A stretch of 64,000 nt of DNA, taken from contig JAGTTD010000007.1 in the NCBI GenBank assembly GCA_018398585.1, positions 7,447,320-7,511,319 of the forward strand, in the 5' to 3' direction. How positions within the stretch are numbered: position 1 is the first letter of the stretch; each line of letters starts with the position of its first letter. The translations under genes and the position numbers were made by a program. Below the pieces are notes generated by a model. It was not told the origin of the DNA, did not search any database, and saw only the letters and a program-made list of their open reading frames with translations. Below, piece after piece: positions 23,899 to 34,750 of this stretch. Origin of the DNA: Simmondsia chinensis (lineage: Eukaryota > Streptophyta > Magnoliopsida > Caryophyllales > Simmondsiaceae).

Positions 23899-24050
23899 TT
23901 GTTAAATTTGGTGTAATGGTCATATTACACAACCTCCGAGTTGAGATCTTGCGTTCCAAACTCACATTTCCCTTCATCTACATGTGGGTGGCCCTATGTA
24001 GAGCAATGTTGTACCTTCTATCCTCGTCATCATATAAAATTATAAAAGTA
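23899..24050 (+). mobile_element. Possible tRNA-derived SINE
   Basis: TTGGTGTAATGGTCATATTA resembles a Pol III A box, and GCGTTCCAAACTC about 45 bases later resembles a degenerate B box, followed by a body CCCTTCATCTACATGTGGGT common in plant SINE-like repeats. Flanks share only a loose ATAAAAT-type match, so the target duplication is unproven. A worn tRNA-like sequence is the alternative. Confidence 0.4.
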
Positions 24051-24207
24051 TATATAATTGATACCATATTTATAAAAATTATTTATGAAAATACTACATT
24101 TTCTAAGAAATAATTTATTGTTAAAAACTACTTAATTATCTAATACTCTCACTTGCATTGTATTTTTTGTTGTAATATGCATTCACATATGCCTAAATGT
24201 TAAATAT

Positions 24208-24772
24208 TAGGGAAATCGTTACTTAGGTCCCCTGAGATTGGACCATTTATCATCCAGGTACCATGACATTTCAATATATACAATGACGTACCTTAATGTT
24301 TGATTATTTTATCACTTAGGTACCATATGTTAGAATTTGATGAATTTTTGTGAGAATTAGTCCACTTTTATACAAAAAATACTAATGTGGTGTATGATTA
24401 CATTGATATATATACGCCACATTAATGTTTTCAGCAAAAATTCAACGAATTACAATAAAAAATGTACTGAATTTAGATGTAACCTATTTATATGTTGCAA
24501 AAATTATGTGGCATTTCCTCAGTTTTAGTAAAAAAAAAAAAATCAAATCTAATATTAATGAATATACTTGTATATTGTTGAAGTCAGGCTTAACTTTAAC
24601 ATTTTTAAATGAAAATTTATTGAATTTTGAAAGAAGGGTACTTAATTAATAAAATTTTAAAACTTCAAAGTACCTAAGTGAAATATTTTTTAAAACTCAA
24701 GGAACTTCATTGTATATTTTGAAACATTCGAGTACTTGGATATAATTGCCAAACCTCACAAGAGGGTATACT
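24208..24772. repeat. Imperfect fold-back repeat, MITE-like
   Basis: The left part (TTACTTAGGTCCCCTGAGAT, then CAATATATACAATGACGTACC) and the right part (CATTGTATATTTTGAAACAT, then GAGTACTTGGATATAATTGC) are roughly inverted copies. Related phrases (GGTACC next to ACAATGAYGTA) occur inside the PIF-like elements at 27853-28940 and 38187-39230, so this is probably another non-coding mobile repeat. Ends are not sharp. Confidence 0.35.
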
Positions 24773-24789
24773 GAAATGGAATATTATGG

Positions 24790-25292
24790 GTTTGCATTAG
24801 GGAAGCCGGGCCCATCCAGGATCGGTGGAGCATTTAGAGATCATAATGGTAGATTCATTGCAGTGTTCTCTATGCCAGTTGGAGTAATGGAGTCAGGTAG
24901 AAATTAAAGTAATTGCATATGCTTTGGAGTTTTCGGCAAGAAGAAGCGGGGCTTCTTCGACGGACCTTGTGATAGAGTCTAATTCGGCTAATGCTCTCTC
25001 GTGGATAAATGGGGAATGCACTAGACCATTGAGGCTTAATTTTATATTGAATAAAATTGGGTTCCTTAAACGTCTATTCAGGTCAATATCGTTCAACCAT
25101 ACATTAAGGGAGGCTAATTCTCATGCCGATGTCCTAGCTAAGAATGGTGTTCATAGGAGTTGTCCTTTGATTGTATGGATGAATGAAGATAGTTAGAGTT
25201 TAGTGTTCTTTTTGTACCTTTGCTTTGCTTGAGACATTTTGTACGAGTTTCTTTGTGTAATAGAATTTTAATTATCAAAAAAAAAAAAAAAA
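24790..25292 (+). mobile_element. 5'-truncated LINE: RNase H tail with poly-A
   Basis: The fragment encodes the RVT_3-type RNase H domain found at the end of plant L1-like LINEs: GKPGPSRIGGAFRDHNGRF, then after a frame change near 24900 IAYALEFSARRS, ESNSANALSWINGE, RSISFNHTLREANSHAD and VLAKNGV, ending at TAG 25194. About 80 bp later comes an A16 run at 25277-25292, as expected for a LINE 3' end. The rest of the LINE is missing, the usual result of incomplete reverse transcription. A flanking duplication was not found. Confidence 0.75.
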
Positions 25293-25454
25293 GAACACTT
25301 TCAAAAAGTTATGTTTGTGTGAAAAAGCATAATGTGATTATTTGTTTTTCACTGTAAAACATTAGTGGCCTTTCACTTTACTGTTATTCATAATTTGATT
25401 CCATAAAAAAAATCAATAGGGCAATTTTAACATTACTTGGGAGTTTAACTTTAT

Positions 25455-25695
25455 TCTAAATAGGATCACCCTGTACTGAAGTAGGTTTAGGATTATTGGT
25501 GTTCCCCATGATAGAAGAGAAGCAACTCATCATATGGATGCTCTAGCCAAAAGTGGTATTCATAGTGTCTATCGCTTTGCTGTATGGCTCTAAATCGAGT
25601 GGCGTTTGTGGTTACTAAAGTGTGGGGTTTCAGGGCTCATACCTCAACTTGTACATTTCCTTCTTTTGGAATAAATGGACTTAATTAATCAGAAT
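25455..25695 (+). pseudogene. Second LINE RNase H fragment
   Basis: FRIIGVPHDRREATHHMDAL and AKSGIHSV match the last third of the same RNase H family, ending at a TAA near 25593 and followed by a short 3' tail. It lacks a clear poly-A and is likely an older insertion. Confidence 0.55.
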
Positions 25696-27350
25696 AAATA
25701 TTACTCAAAGTGATTGGCAAGATAACGTTTTGGAATAAAAAGTGCAATATTTATTTGAAAAAGGAGTACATTACAAACAATAAAAATAAAATTGCCAATG
25801 GTAAAACTTTACCAACATTCACGAAATAACTGATATTTGATAGCGTCAAAGCCAACTAACAATCTCAATGTTACATTTCTTTTTTACTCGACCAAGACAT
25901 CATTTCTAAGATGTTTACTTCACTAATTATGAGCTTACATTCATTATGTTGAGTCGGGTCTCTCTGGATGAATCTTCTGCTTTCCTTGACTTGCCATGCT
26001 TTTATCGTCATTGTTCCTCTTGTAATTGCTTGCCTTTCGGTTGTCTGCTCTCACTTTTTCTATTTTTTGTTTGCAGTTTTTCTGTGGAACATGAACTTGG
26101 CCAAAATTAACTCCCATGGAAGACATTGCCTTAATAAGTACTTTCTTTAAACTACACTCCAGAGGGTATATGCATGTCTTGTTCTAGCTACTTGTAGCGA
26201 ACCATATTTATAGAAGGGCACTGCTTTCAATAAGTGTTTGTTTGACTGTATTATTTTTAGATAAAAAATATATATTTTAAAGAATAAAAATATTTTAGAT
26301 AAAAGAATAATTTTCTCTTTTTCAAAAAAAAAATAAGATAAACTTAAAAATTTTTCATGCAATATAATATTACAGCGTGATCAAACATGTTCAAACACAT
26401 TTTCCATTTAGGTTACAATATATGTAATATAAATATTGGGTCAAGAAAAGGAAATTATATTAAATAATTATTTTCTTATAATTTAAAAATATTATTATGT
26501 ATATCAAATACTTGAATTATGTAGAGTTTATATGTATTTGATTAGAAAATGGTTGTTTCTATTAGTTGACTTTGGTGGTGTTAATAACCACGTAATCTCC
26601 ATTTACATATTAAATTAAGGTTTAAGGGTTTGGTGGGTCAATTAAATATGCTATTATTGGGGTATATGTGGTAATCTAGTCTATGTTGGAGTATTTTTAA
26701 TAATAGATTTTAATAAGAAATGATAACGTCAGTATAAGAGTTATTTTTGTCCCTTAATTTAAAATAGTTTTATTTGCTTCATAGTTCTTTAAAAAAAACT
26801 ACATGAAACAATATAGATGGCATTGTCCATTTAGGGGGCAAATGGCCTCTTCGATTGTGTTTACAGGTAGAGGTGTAAATGAATCGAGTCGAATGCTAAT
26901 CTATTATTGACCTTTCAAAACTTTGTTCAAGGTTGGTTCGATAAGATTTTATGATGTTGGATACTCAGCTTAGCTCAACTTGTTCGCCTAATCGAGCTAA
27001 TTTTAGGTCATTGTCGAGTGAGCTAAGCTCGTTATTGAGTTAAGCCAAGCTCCTTATCATGTCGAGCTTGTTATTTAGTCGAGCTCGCAATTAAGTTGAT
27101 CTATTCGAGTTACTATTGAATTATAATACAAACATTAGCTAGAATTGACTCTTAACGAGCTTTAAAAAGCTTTTAATGAGCTTTAACAAGCTTTTAATGA
27201 GCTTTTAATGAGCCCTTATCAAACTATTCACAAATATTAATGCGCCGAGCACACCATGTTCCAACTCGGCTAGGAAATGAAAGGTGTTATTTGCGTAAAT
27301 TTGAAAATTGGACTCACTCCGCACAGAACACAATAAAATCAAAATTCATG
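25696..27350. other. AT-rich intergenic stretch
   Basis: A basic 60-codon minus-strand frame at 25944-26126 (NRKASNYKRNNDDKSMASQG) is open but unrecognised; it could be the remnant of a gene or transposon tail. From 26870 to 27235 a TCGAGCT/AGCTTTTAATGAGC-rich stretch resembles a low-complexity repeat common in plant genomes. No gene can be supported. Confidence 0.35.
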
Positions 27351-27605
27351 GGGGAACATACCCAGTGCCTCAAGGGCTCCCGCCTACGCAGGGTCTGGGG
27401 GGGCGGATGTACGCAGCCTTACCCCTTCGGGGTGTTAACTTGAAGAGAGGCTGTTTCCCAGTGCTCCCAATCTGAGGGTGAGGACTTTCTAGGAGGTCAC
27501 CCATCCTGGTACTACTCTCACCCAAGCACGCTTAACTTCGGAGTTCTAATGGGATCCGGTGAAGGTGTGCTGGTGCCCTCTTTGGAAATAAAATCAAAAT
27601 TCATG
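27332..27605 (-). mobile_element. Chimeric retroposon: 5S rRNA sequence joined to Au-SINE-like body, 19-bp target duplication
   Basis: A 236-bp insert (27351-27586) is bracketed by perfect copies of AATAAAATCAAAATTCATG at 27332-27350 and 27587-27605. The plus-strand left part (CCCAGTGCCTCAAGGGCTCC, GCCTACGCAGGGTCTGG, ACGCAGCCTTACCCC, GAGAGGCTGTTTCC) has the signature of plant Au-type SINEs. The right part is antisense 5S rRNA. Read on the minus strand, the 5S portion would be the 5' head with its internal Pol III promoter, followed by antisense SINE sequence. The long duplication indicates LINE-type target-primed insertion of one joined RNA or DNA. No poly-A is visible. Confidence 0.75.
27466..27584 (-). 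rRNA. 5S rRNA-derived sequence (pseudogene) within the chimera
   Basis: On the minus strand it reads ACCGGATCCCATTAGAACTC, CGAAGTTAAGCGTGCTTGGG, TGAGAGTAGTACCAGGATGG and GTGACCTCCTAGAAAGTCCT, close to plant 5S rRNA from about base 25 to 100. The internal promoter boxes (AGTTAAGCGTGCTTGGG and GGATGGGTGACC) are preserved. The first ~20 and last ~20 bases differ from a normal 5S gene. It is therefore not a functional 5S gene but could still attract Pol III. Confidence 0.8.
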
Positions 27606-27852
27606 TAAAATGGAAACACGAAATTTTAGGCCCAAACTCCTTGGAAGTAGCCCACTTCCCTGCTCAGACAGATACACTAGTCAAAAATGACCCCGCAATA
27701 AAACATTCCAACAAAAGGTGTGTTGCAAGCCTATTTAGAGGGAAACTCAACCTCAATCTCTAGAAGCAAGTTTCAAGCACTACTATCATTAGCCATCAAT
27801 TTCATACTTGAATCATAAAGGGTGCTAACAGGTATACGATTAACTTGATTTA

Positions 27853-28940
27853 GGCTCCGTTTGTTTTGACAGAAAAGTAGAATCTAGGAATTGATTTTTC
27901 TTCGGAGAAGGTTTTCCAAGGAAATATAAATTCTAAGTGGGGTTTTCCGTTGTTTGTTTCAAAGGAAAACTTAATTTTCTATTGTGATGTTTTCGTGTAT
28001 GTTTTAAAAAAATTATTTTTTACTAATCATTTTATATCTTTTTATAGGACAACGTAAGTAGTAATATAATATCTATGAAGTAACAAACTAAAAAGTTAAC
28101 CATCAAAGCTGTATAGATTAAGAAAATTATTTATTAGGTATTCTAAAATTTGAACATTTATCATCAAAATACTCTGTCTTTTTATTATATACAATAAGGT
28201 GTCAAGAGATAAGAAAATTTATCACTTGTGTATATACTGTGTTAAAATCTGGTGAATTTTCTTTAAAATTCGGCTAATTTCTGCTAAAAAACTGATGTGG
28301 TATAAATATTATATTATAAGAAGGTTGTCTACATTCTAACAAAATTACTTATATATTATCAAAAACTATGTCATGTTAGCATTTTTGGACAAAAGAAATT
28401 ATTGCATTATGATATAGAATACATATAAATTGCTGTTTTAATTTAAAATATACTAAATTTTGGTAAAAGATACCTAATTCATGAGAAAAATTTTAAACTT
28501 CAGGGTACATAATTGTATATTACTGAAATATCATAATACTTATGTAATAAATGCTAAAATATTACCTAGATAATTTTCTTCTATAATATTATATAACAAT
28601 TCAACTTGATTAAAGTTGTTCCGTTCCAACAATAATAAAGCAATATCCAAGTTGCTTTTAATTATTTAGTCTAATTCTTATCCGATATTGACGTTAAATG
28701 TCTACAATGTAGTCTGGTTTATTTTGATTCGATCTCGATTTGCATGATGATAACCGCGAAGGTTTTTGAGCTATTTAAAATCACGACTTCCCCCATTTTG
28801 AAAGGGAAGTCATTTTCCCTCGTTTGAGGGAAAAGTTTTTCCGTTGGAAAACCTTTTCCTTGAGCTAATGATGAGCCAAACAAAGGTAAATGGGAAAACC
28901 ACTTCCTAGAATGTGGTTTTCCCCTGAAACAAACGGAGCC
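27853..28940 (+). mobile_element. Non-autonomous PIF/Harbinger-type element, copy 1
   Basis: The 1,088-bp element starts GGCTCCGTTTGTTTTGAC and ends AAACAAACGGAGCC, a terminal inverted repeat, and is flanked by TTA at 27850-27852 and 28941-28943. A 3-bp TTA/TAA duplication with GC-rich TIRs is characteristic of PIF/Harbinger (Tourist-like) elements. Subterminal parts carry repeated GGAAAACC/GGTTTTCC motifs; the AT-rich middle has no coding frame. An inverted relative lies at 38187-39230. The copia element begins only 22 bp beyond its right end. Confidence 0.8.
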
Positions 28941-28962
28941 TTAATCTTTTCAAAGTTTTTCT

Positions 28963-29305
28963 TGTTGAAATTAGTATTTCGTATTCATGTCCTCGTATTT
29001 GTATTTGTATACTTTAGTATCTGTATTTATTCTTAGCATATTCTTTTATGTAATTAGTGAGTATGCAGATATTTCTCTAGATATTTAGTCTCTTCCTCTT
29101 CCTCTCCCAACCGGCCAACTAAGGGCCATTACTACTAGCTTTTACTTTGTTTTTCTCTTTGTAACTCTTTGCTTGAGAAGATGATTGGGTGTGTCCTTCA
29201 TCTAGTATAAATAGGTTGTCTTGTTTCATTTCTTCATCATCCAATACAATTCTCTTTTCCCATCATTCTACCTTAAGTTTTACATTGTTGTCTTAAGTTT
29301 TTACA
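28963..29305 (+). repeat. 5' LTR of copia element
   Basis: 343 bp, TG...CA. CTAGTATAAATAGGTTGTC near 29201 provides the TATA box (TATAAATA). Relative to the 3' LTR it has 12 extra bases around TCTCTAGATATT. Confidence 0.92.
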
Positions 29306-29452
29306 TGGTATCAGAGCAAGTTCCGTTCTTGCATTAAGTGGCGTTTTTTTCCCTGCTTCCTCTCTGCTGCAGCACCTTTTACAGTGCTTTTGTGAGTTGT
29401 TCTTTTCCCTTTGCTTCTAGTGCTTGTTTTTTGTGTTTTGGTTTGGTATAAT

Positions 29453-30700
29453 ATGGCGGGCGTTAACAATAACGAGACTACTCAAGCAAATAATGATCAA
29501 ACTATCATGCCGGCTCTCCCGACAGGGGGAGTCATTGATGTTAACTCACCGTTTTACCTGCATCCCTCGGATAATCCCGGCTTGGTTTTTGTCCAAAACA
29601 CTTTAACAGGACCTAATTATCCTTCTTGGAGAAGGGCAATTTTAAAGGTTTTTAAAGCAAAGAGAAAAATTAGATTTCTTGATGGTAGTATTACCAAACC
29701 GGATGAAGATTCACCAGACTTTGAAACTTGGAGTGCATGTGACTCCATGGTTGCAACTTGGCTCTCAAATTCTGTGTCAAAAGAGATTAATGAGAGTATT
29801 ACTTATTTAGAAACTGCACATGATATTTGGCTTGATTTGCATGAGAGATTTTCTCAAGGTAATGTCCCTCATATTTACGAATTAAAACGCGAGATCTCGC
29901 ATTTGAAGCAAGAAAATTTGCCTGTTTCAACTTATTTTACTAAGTTGAGATCCTTTTGGGATGAACTGTATACCCTAGTCGAGATACCGCCGTGCACTTG
30001 TGGACACGCCAAAGCTTTTTTGCAAATTCGTGATATGGAAAAATTGTTGGACCTTTTGATGGGTCTTGACCCTTCCTTTTCAACTGTGCTTTCACAACTT
30101 ATGAACACTAAACCTTTAACCTCTGTGGGAAGTGCCTATTCAGTGTTATGTCAGGAAGAGAAGCAGCAAAGCGTGGCAGCGGGCTCATTTGTGACGCCCG
30201 AAGCTGCGGTCTTGACAGCGAAGGGGCTAGGAGGTTCTCCCATGGGAAATAATTCCCGTCGCACTAACCGTTTTACCTGTTCTCACTTTAAGAAACAGGG
30301 ACGCACCAAGGAGAGGTGTTTTGCATTGATTGGATACCCCCCAGGTTGGAAGAAGCAGGGGCCTAAGGTGGTCGGGACAGCCGGAAGCGCAGCAGCAGCC
30401 GCGGTTCATTGCGGCAGTGAAGAACCGACCGGTGACAGCCCCATTGTCGGGCTATCTGCTAGCCAATATCAGCACCTCTTGTCGCTACTTGGACAAAGTT
30501 CGGTCTCACCTAGTATAAATCTGACAGGTCGAGTTTTCATTTCGAATCAAAGTTGGATTATTGACACCGGGGCTACTGATCATATGGTTTCTTCTCTATC
30601 ACTCATGTTTGATGTTGTGCCAAACAAAATCGTTAAACCTGTTAAATTACCAAACGGGACAACATTGACGGTTTCTCTATTTTGGGAAAGTTCGGATTTT
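29453..30700 (+). pseudogene. copia gag and protease region
   Basis: Gag forms the virus-like particle in the cytoplasm; the protease matures it. I choose ATG 29453 (MAGVNNNETTQANNDQ) over an upstream in-frame ATG because copia Gag usually starts close before this motif. Gag domain: NPGLVFVQNTLTGPNYPSW, later WSACDSMVATWLSNSVSKEI and HDIWLDLHERFSQGN. The zinc knuckle is worn (CSHFKKQGRTKERCF: second Cys to Phe, His to Arg). The protease motif WIIDTGATDHM at about 30553 is intact. A one-base frameshift near 30676-30685 (after LPNGTTLTVS) ends the frame at 30703; the continuing sense is found in the next frame as FGKVRIFDNFILHDVLY. Confidence 0.85.
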
Positions 30701-33700
30701 TGACAATTTTATTCTCCATGATGTGTTATACGTGCTGGATTTTTATTGCAACTTATTGTCAGTGAGTAAACTCACACGTTATGAAAATTGTACGTTAACC
30801 TTTTATCCTAATTTTTGTTAGTTTCAGGACCAACACTCGAGGAGGCTAATTGGAGTGGGTAGAATGAGAAATGGGCTATATTTGCTCGAGACGCAGCCGG
30901 TTGCTCCCTCGGCTCACGTGGTTCAGAATAATAAAGAGGCAGTTTTGTGGCACTGCCGTTTGGGTCATGTTCCTTTCAACAAGCTTTCATTTTTTCTGCA
31001 TTTGAACATCAAAAGAACTAATGTTATTTGTGATACTTGTCATCGTGCGAAACAAGCACGATCTCCTTTTCCTTTGTCTGTTACTGAAACTCAGGTTTGT
31101 TTTGAGTTAATTCACTGTGATATTTGGGGGCCCTATAGAATGGCTTCTTTGAGTGGTGCATGTTTTTTTCTTACCATTGTTGATGATTATAGCCGATGCA
31201 CTTGGGTGTATCTTATGAAAGAGAAATCCCAAGCACATGGGATTCTTATGAATTTTTGCCGTGTGGTGGATACTCAGTTTGGTTTGCAGGTCAAACAGGT
31301 AAGAAGCGACAACAGTCAAGAGTTTAAGTATGGGCCGTTGTTAGACTTCTATGCGAGACATGGAATCTAATACCAGACTTCATTGACCGGGACACCTCAG
31401 CAAAATGGAGTTGTTGAACGCAAGCATAAGCATTTGTTGGAAGTTGGGCGAGTACTTCGATTTCAGGCAGGACTTCCTAAGAGGTTTTGGGGTGAGTTTG
31501 TCTTAATGGCTGCCTACTTGATTAATTTGATGCCTTCTTCATTGCTTGATCATAAGAGTCCTTACGAATTGTTAATCGGCAAAACCCCGTCATATAATCA
31601 TTTGAGGACTTTTGGATGCTTATGTTATTATCATGTTAAAAATCGCACCAATGACAAACTCGATAAACGTGCTTCACCAGGATTATTTGTAGGGTATCCC
31701 CATGGTCAAAAGGGGTATAAAATTTATAGCTTGGATGAACGTAAGATCATTGTTTCTAGGGATGTTCGATTTTATGAGGACAACATGCCCTATTTAAAAA
31801 TTGATACTTCGGGGCATACACATGAAGGGCATAACAAGGTCCTAAGGGACAATTTTTTGACCACCGACACTTCAGCACCGATCCCGACTGAACCGGTACT
31901 GCAGCAGTACTAGTACGTGACAGAACCGGTCCCGACTGGACCGGTTCTGCAGCAGCAGCGGACCAGCCCTCTTCTGGCCGGTCCAGTAGAACCTAAGCCG
32001 GTCCTCAGTGGACCGGAGGACGGTCTGGCCGAAGGGCCAACAGTACCGATAGGGGGTGTTCCCCTCAATGAAGAAAGGGTCGCAAGAAGAAGTGCTAGAG
32101 TTCGGTCTATGCCTGTCAGATATCAGGACTATATAACAGAGGTTCCGCCTTCTATAGCCCATTCTCTCGCTCCCACTCCGTCAGTCAACTCTGGTATTTT
32201 ATATCCTCTCCCAAACTTTGTTTCTAACGTACAATTTTCTAACGCTCACTCCACACTTTTAATTGCCATCACTTCATGTGATGAGCCGAAAAATTTTAAT
32301 CAGGCCGTGCAATATGAGGAATGGAGGGAGGCCATGGAGAAGGAGATCAAGGCACTTGAACAAAACAACACATGGACGCTTGAGGCTTTGCCAACTGGAA
32401 AGAAAGCTATAGACTCAAAGTGGGTCTACAAAGTCAAATATAAGTCAGATGGGATGATTGAGAGGTACAAGGCTCGTCTTGTTGCAAAGGGATATACTCA
32501 GGTAGAAGGTATAGACTATCATGATACTTTTGCCCCTGTAGCTAAACTTGTAACTATTCGTTGCGTTTTAGCCGTAGCCACGGCTCGGAGTTGGATAATC
32601 CAACAATTGGATATAAATAACGCTTTTCTTCATGGGGACTTGGATGAAGAAGTTTACATGAAATTACCACTGGGTTTTGAGCATAAACATGAAGGAAAGG
32701 TTTGTCGCCTTCGTAAGTCCCTTTATGGACTTAAACAGGCCTCACGGAACTAGAATCAGAAATTCACCTCAACCTTAATTAAACTTGATTTTCAACAATC
32801 CAAAGCTGACTATTCTTTATTCACTTTTATGCGTGGATCAACATACACTGCTATTCTCATTTATGTTGCCGATGTCCTTATAACTGGAAATGACATGGAT
32901 CATATTGCAGAAATTAAAAATATTTTGAATGAAACGTTTGGGATAAAGGACTTGGGCCCAGCAAAGTACTTTTTAGGGATTGAGGTCGCCCGTTCCAAAA
33001 GGGGGTTAATGTTGAGTCAAGGAAAATATGCCCTTGACATTATTAGTGAGACCGGACTCCTAGGAGCAAAACCTGTTTTTACACCGATAGTGTAGAATCA
33101 TGGATTAGCAGATGGAGTAGGCACGCCCGTGGAAGATGGGGCTCAGTATAGGCGGCTAGTTGGGCGGTTGTTGTACTTAACGATCACTCGTCCTCACATT
33201 TGCTATGCTGTTCGCATTTTGAGTCAGTTCATGCATGATCCTCGAGTACCTCATCTTGATGCCGTCATGAGGGTCCTTCGTTATCTGAAAGGGACTCCGG
33301 GTCAAGGAATATTCTTTCCATCTGCTTGTGATCTCAAACTCCGTGCTTACTGTGATGCTGATTGGGCTGGTTGTCCCACCACTAGATGATCAACGACAGA
33401 TTTTGTTGTTTTCTTGGGTGATGCGCCTATTTCATGGCGGTCCAAGAAACAAACTGTTGTTTCCCGTTCTTCTGCAGAAGCCGAATACCGATCCATGGCA
33501 TCCACAACTAGTGAAATAACTTGGTTACGTCGATTGTTAAATGATCTTGTTGTTCCCACTAACGAACCAGTTTTGCTCTTTTGTGATAGTCAGGCAGCTC
33601 TCCATATTGCTTCTAATCCCGTGTTTCACGAAAGAACAAAGCACATTGAAATTGACTGTCACTTTGTCCGAGACAAATTGCTATCCAAGGAGATCGCCAC

Positions 33701-33818
33701 AGCCTACGTTCACACGGGGGGACAAGTAGCGGATATCTTCACTAAAGCGCTTGGCAGTTCGACACATGGTTCATTTCTCGGCAAGTTGGGCATCATGAAC
33801 TTGCATGCTCTAACTTGA
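30684..33818 (+). pseudogene. copia integrase, reverse transcriptase and RNase H
   Basis: One continuous frame after the gag frameshift. Integrase: WHCRLGHVPFNKL and CDTCHRAKQAR (zinc-binding HHCC), catalytic Asp in HCDIWGPY, Asp in RSDNSQEF, Glu in TPQQNGVVERKH. Reverse transcriptase: [44 protein letters not shown]; the active site reads YVAD (Ala codon 32868) instead of YVDD, which should abolish polymerisation. RNase [57 protein letters not shown]. In-frame stops: TAG 30819, TAA 31368, TAG 31911, TAG 32751, TAG 33093, TGA 33387. A proline-rich linker (31880-32050) separates integrase and RT. Confidence 0.9.
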
Positions 33819-33825
33819 GGGGGAG

Positions 33826-34156
33826 TGTTGAAATTAGTATTTCGTATTCATGTCCTCGTATTTGTATTTGTATACTTTAGTATCTGTATTTATTCTTAGC
33901 ATATTCTTTTATGTAATTAGTGAGTAGGTAGATATTTAGTCTCTTCCTCTCCCTCTCCCAACCGGCCAACTAAGGGCAATTACTATTAGCTTTTACTTTG
34001 TTTTTCTCTTTGTAACTCTTTGCTTGAGAAGATGATTGGGTGTGTCATTCATCTAGTATAAATAGGTTGTCTTGTTTCATTTCTTCATCATCCAATACAA
34101 TTCTCTTTTCCCATCATTCTACCTTAAGTTTTACATTATTGTCTTAAGTTTTTACA
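33826..34156 (+). repeat. 3' LTR of copia element
   Basis: 331 bp, TG...CA, preceded by the polypurine tract AACTTGAGGGGGAG. It matches the 5' LTR apart from about six or seven substitutions and the 12-bp gap near 33929. Confidence 0.92.
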
Positions 34157-34214
34157 TTTCTCGAGATAATGAGATTGTGAAGGCATAATTTGAACATTAC
34201 ATCATCAATACCTA

Positions 34215-34750
34215 TTGTTGGAATCGAATAGAAAAAAAAATTATATTTTTTAGCAATAATTAGAAGTAAAATCTCGATAATGCACATTACTACAGGCGCG
34301 GCCCAGAGGCAAACAATCATGAGTAAAAATAATCTACAAAACATATAAAGTAGAAATATATTACCTGGAATGCCGGAAATGACGAAACACTAATAAAGTA
34401 ACAGTTGAGCAAGGCGCGGATCAAGTTCTCTTTAAGATGGTTTCGTTCCCCTCTCGGATCTAAGCCGGTACAGTAGCTACCGGCACACCGCCTCCAGGAT
34501 ACAACGCCCAACTACTCTGTTGACACTTTCTAGGTCTGCACAACCGTAAAAGCTAGAGCCCCCACAACACCTTACTTAGCCAAAGTTATAAAAGAGAAAC
34601 ATATCCATTTTTTTGTAAGAAAATAACCTAGTCCGTTCATAATTTGAGAGCCGAAGCTTTTTTTATAGTCAAAAAATAATCTTGCTTTCCAAATCTTTTT
34701 CATTTACTTTGGCACTTAATACAATGGTTATTGTATGTTGAAGACCATGA
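34215..34750. repeat. Direct repeat A (~536 bp)
   Basis: Strongly similar to 37647-38172 from TTGGAATCGAATAG to TTGAAGACCATGA, including CAACTACTCTGTTGACACTT and CAAACAATCATGAGTAAAAA. The pair could be the LTRs of a non-coding element (the common core starts TG and ends CCA), but I find no primer site, polypurine tract or matching 5-bp flanks, so the class is unresolved. Confidence 0.8.

Larger units (their letters stand above)
28963..34156 (+). mobile_element. Complete but inactive Ty1/copia retrotransposon
   Basis: LTRs of 343 and 331 bp begin TGTTGAAATT and end TTTTTACA, flanked by a perfect 5-bp duplication TTTCT (28958-28962 and 34157-34161). The primer site TGGTATCAGAGC (29306-29317, initiator tRNA-Met) follows the 5' LTR directly, and a polypurine tract GAGGGGGAG precedes the 3' LTR. 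Internal order is gag, protease, integrase, reverse transcriptase, RNase H, as in copia. Two LTR-copies differ at roughly six or seven single bases plus a 12-bp gap, so insertion is fairly recent, yet the coding region is heavily broken. Confidence 0.95.

Noticed and set aside
27466..27584. Functional 5S rRNA gene
   Set aside because: Ends are altered, it is single, and it is fused to a SINE body inside a target duplication.
27466..27584. Cassandra LTR (5S-containing TRIM)
   Set aside because: No LTR ends, no primer site; the 19-bp duplication is of LINE/SINE type, whereas LTR elements leave 4-6 bp.
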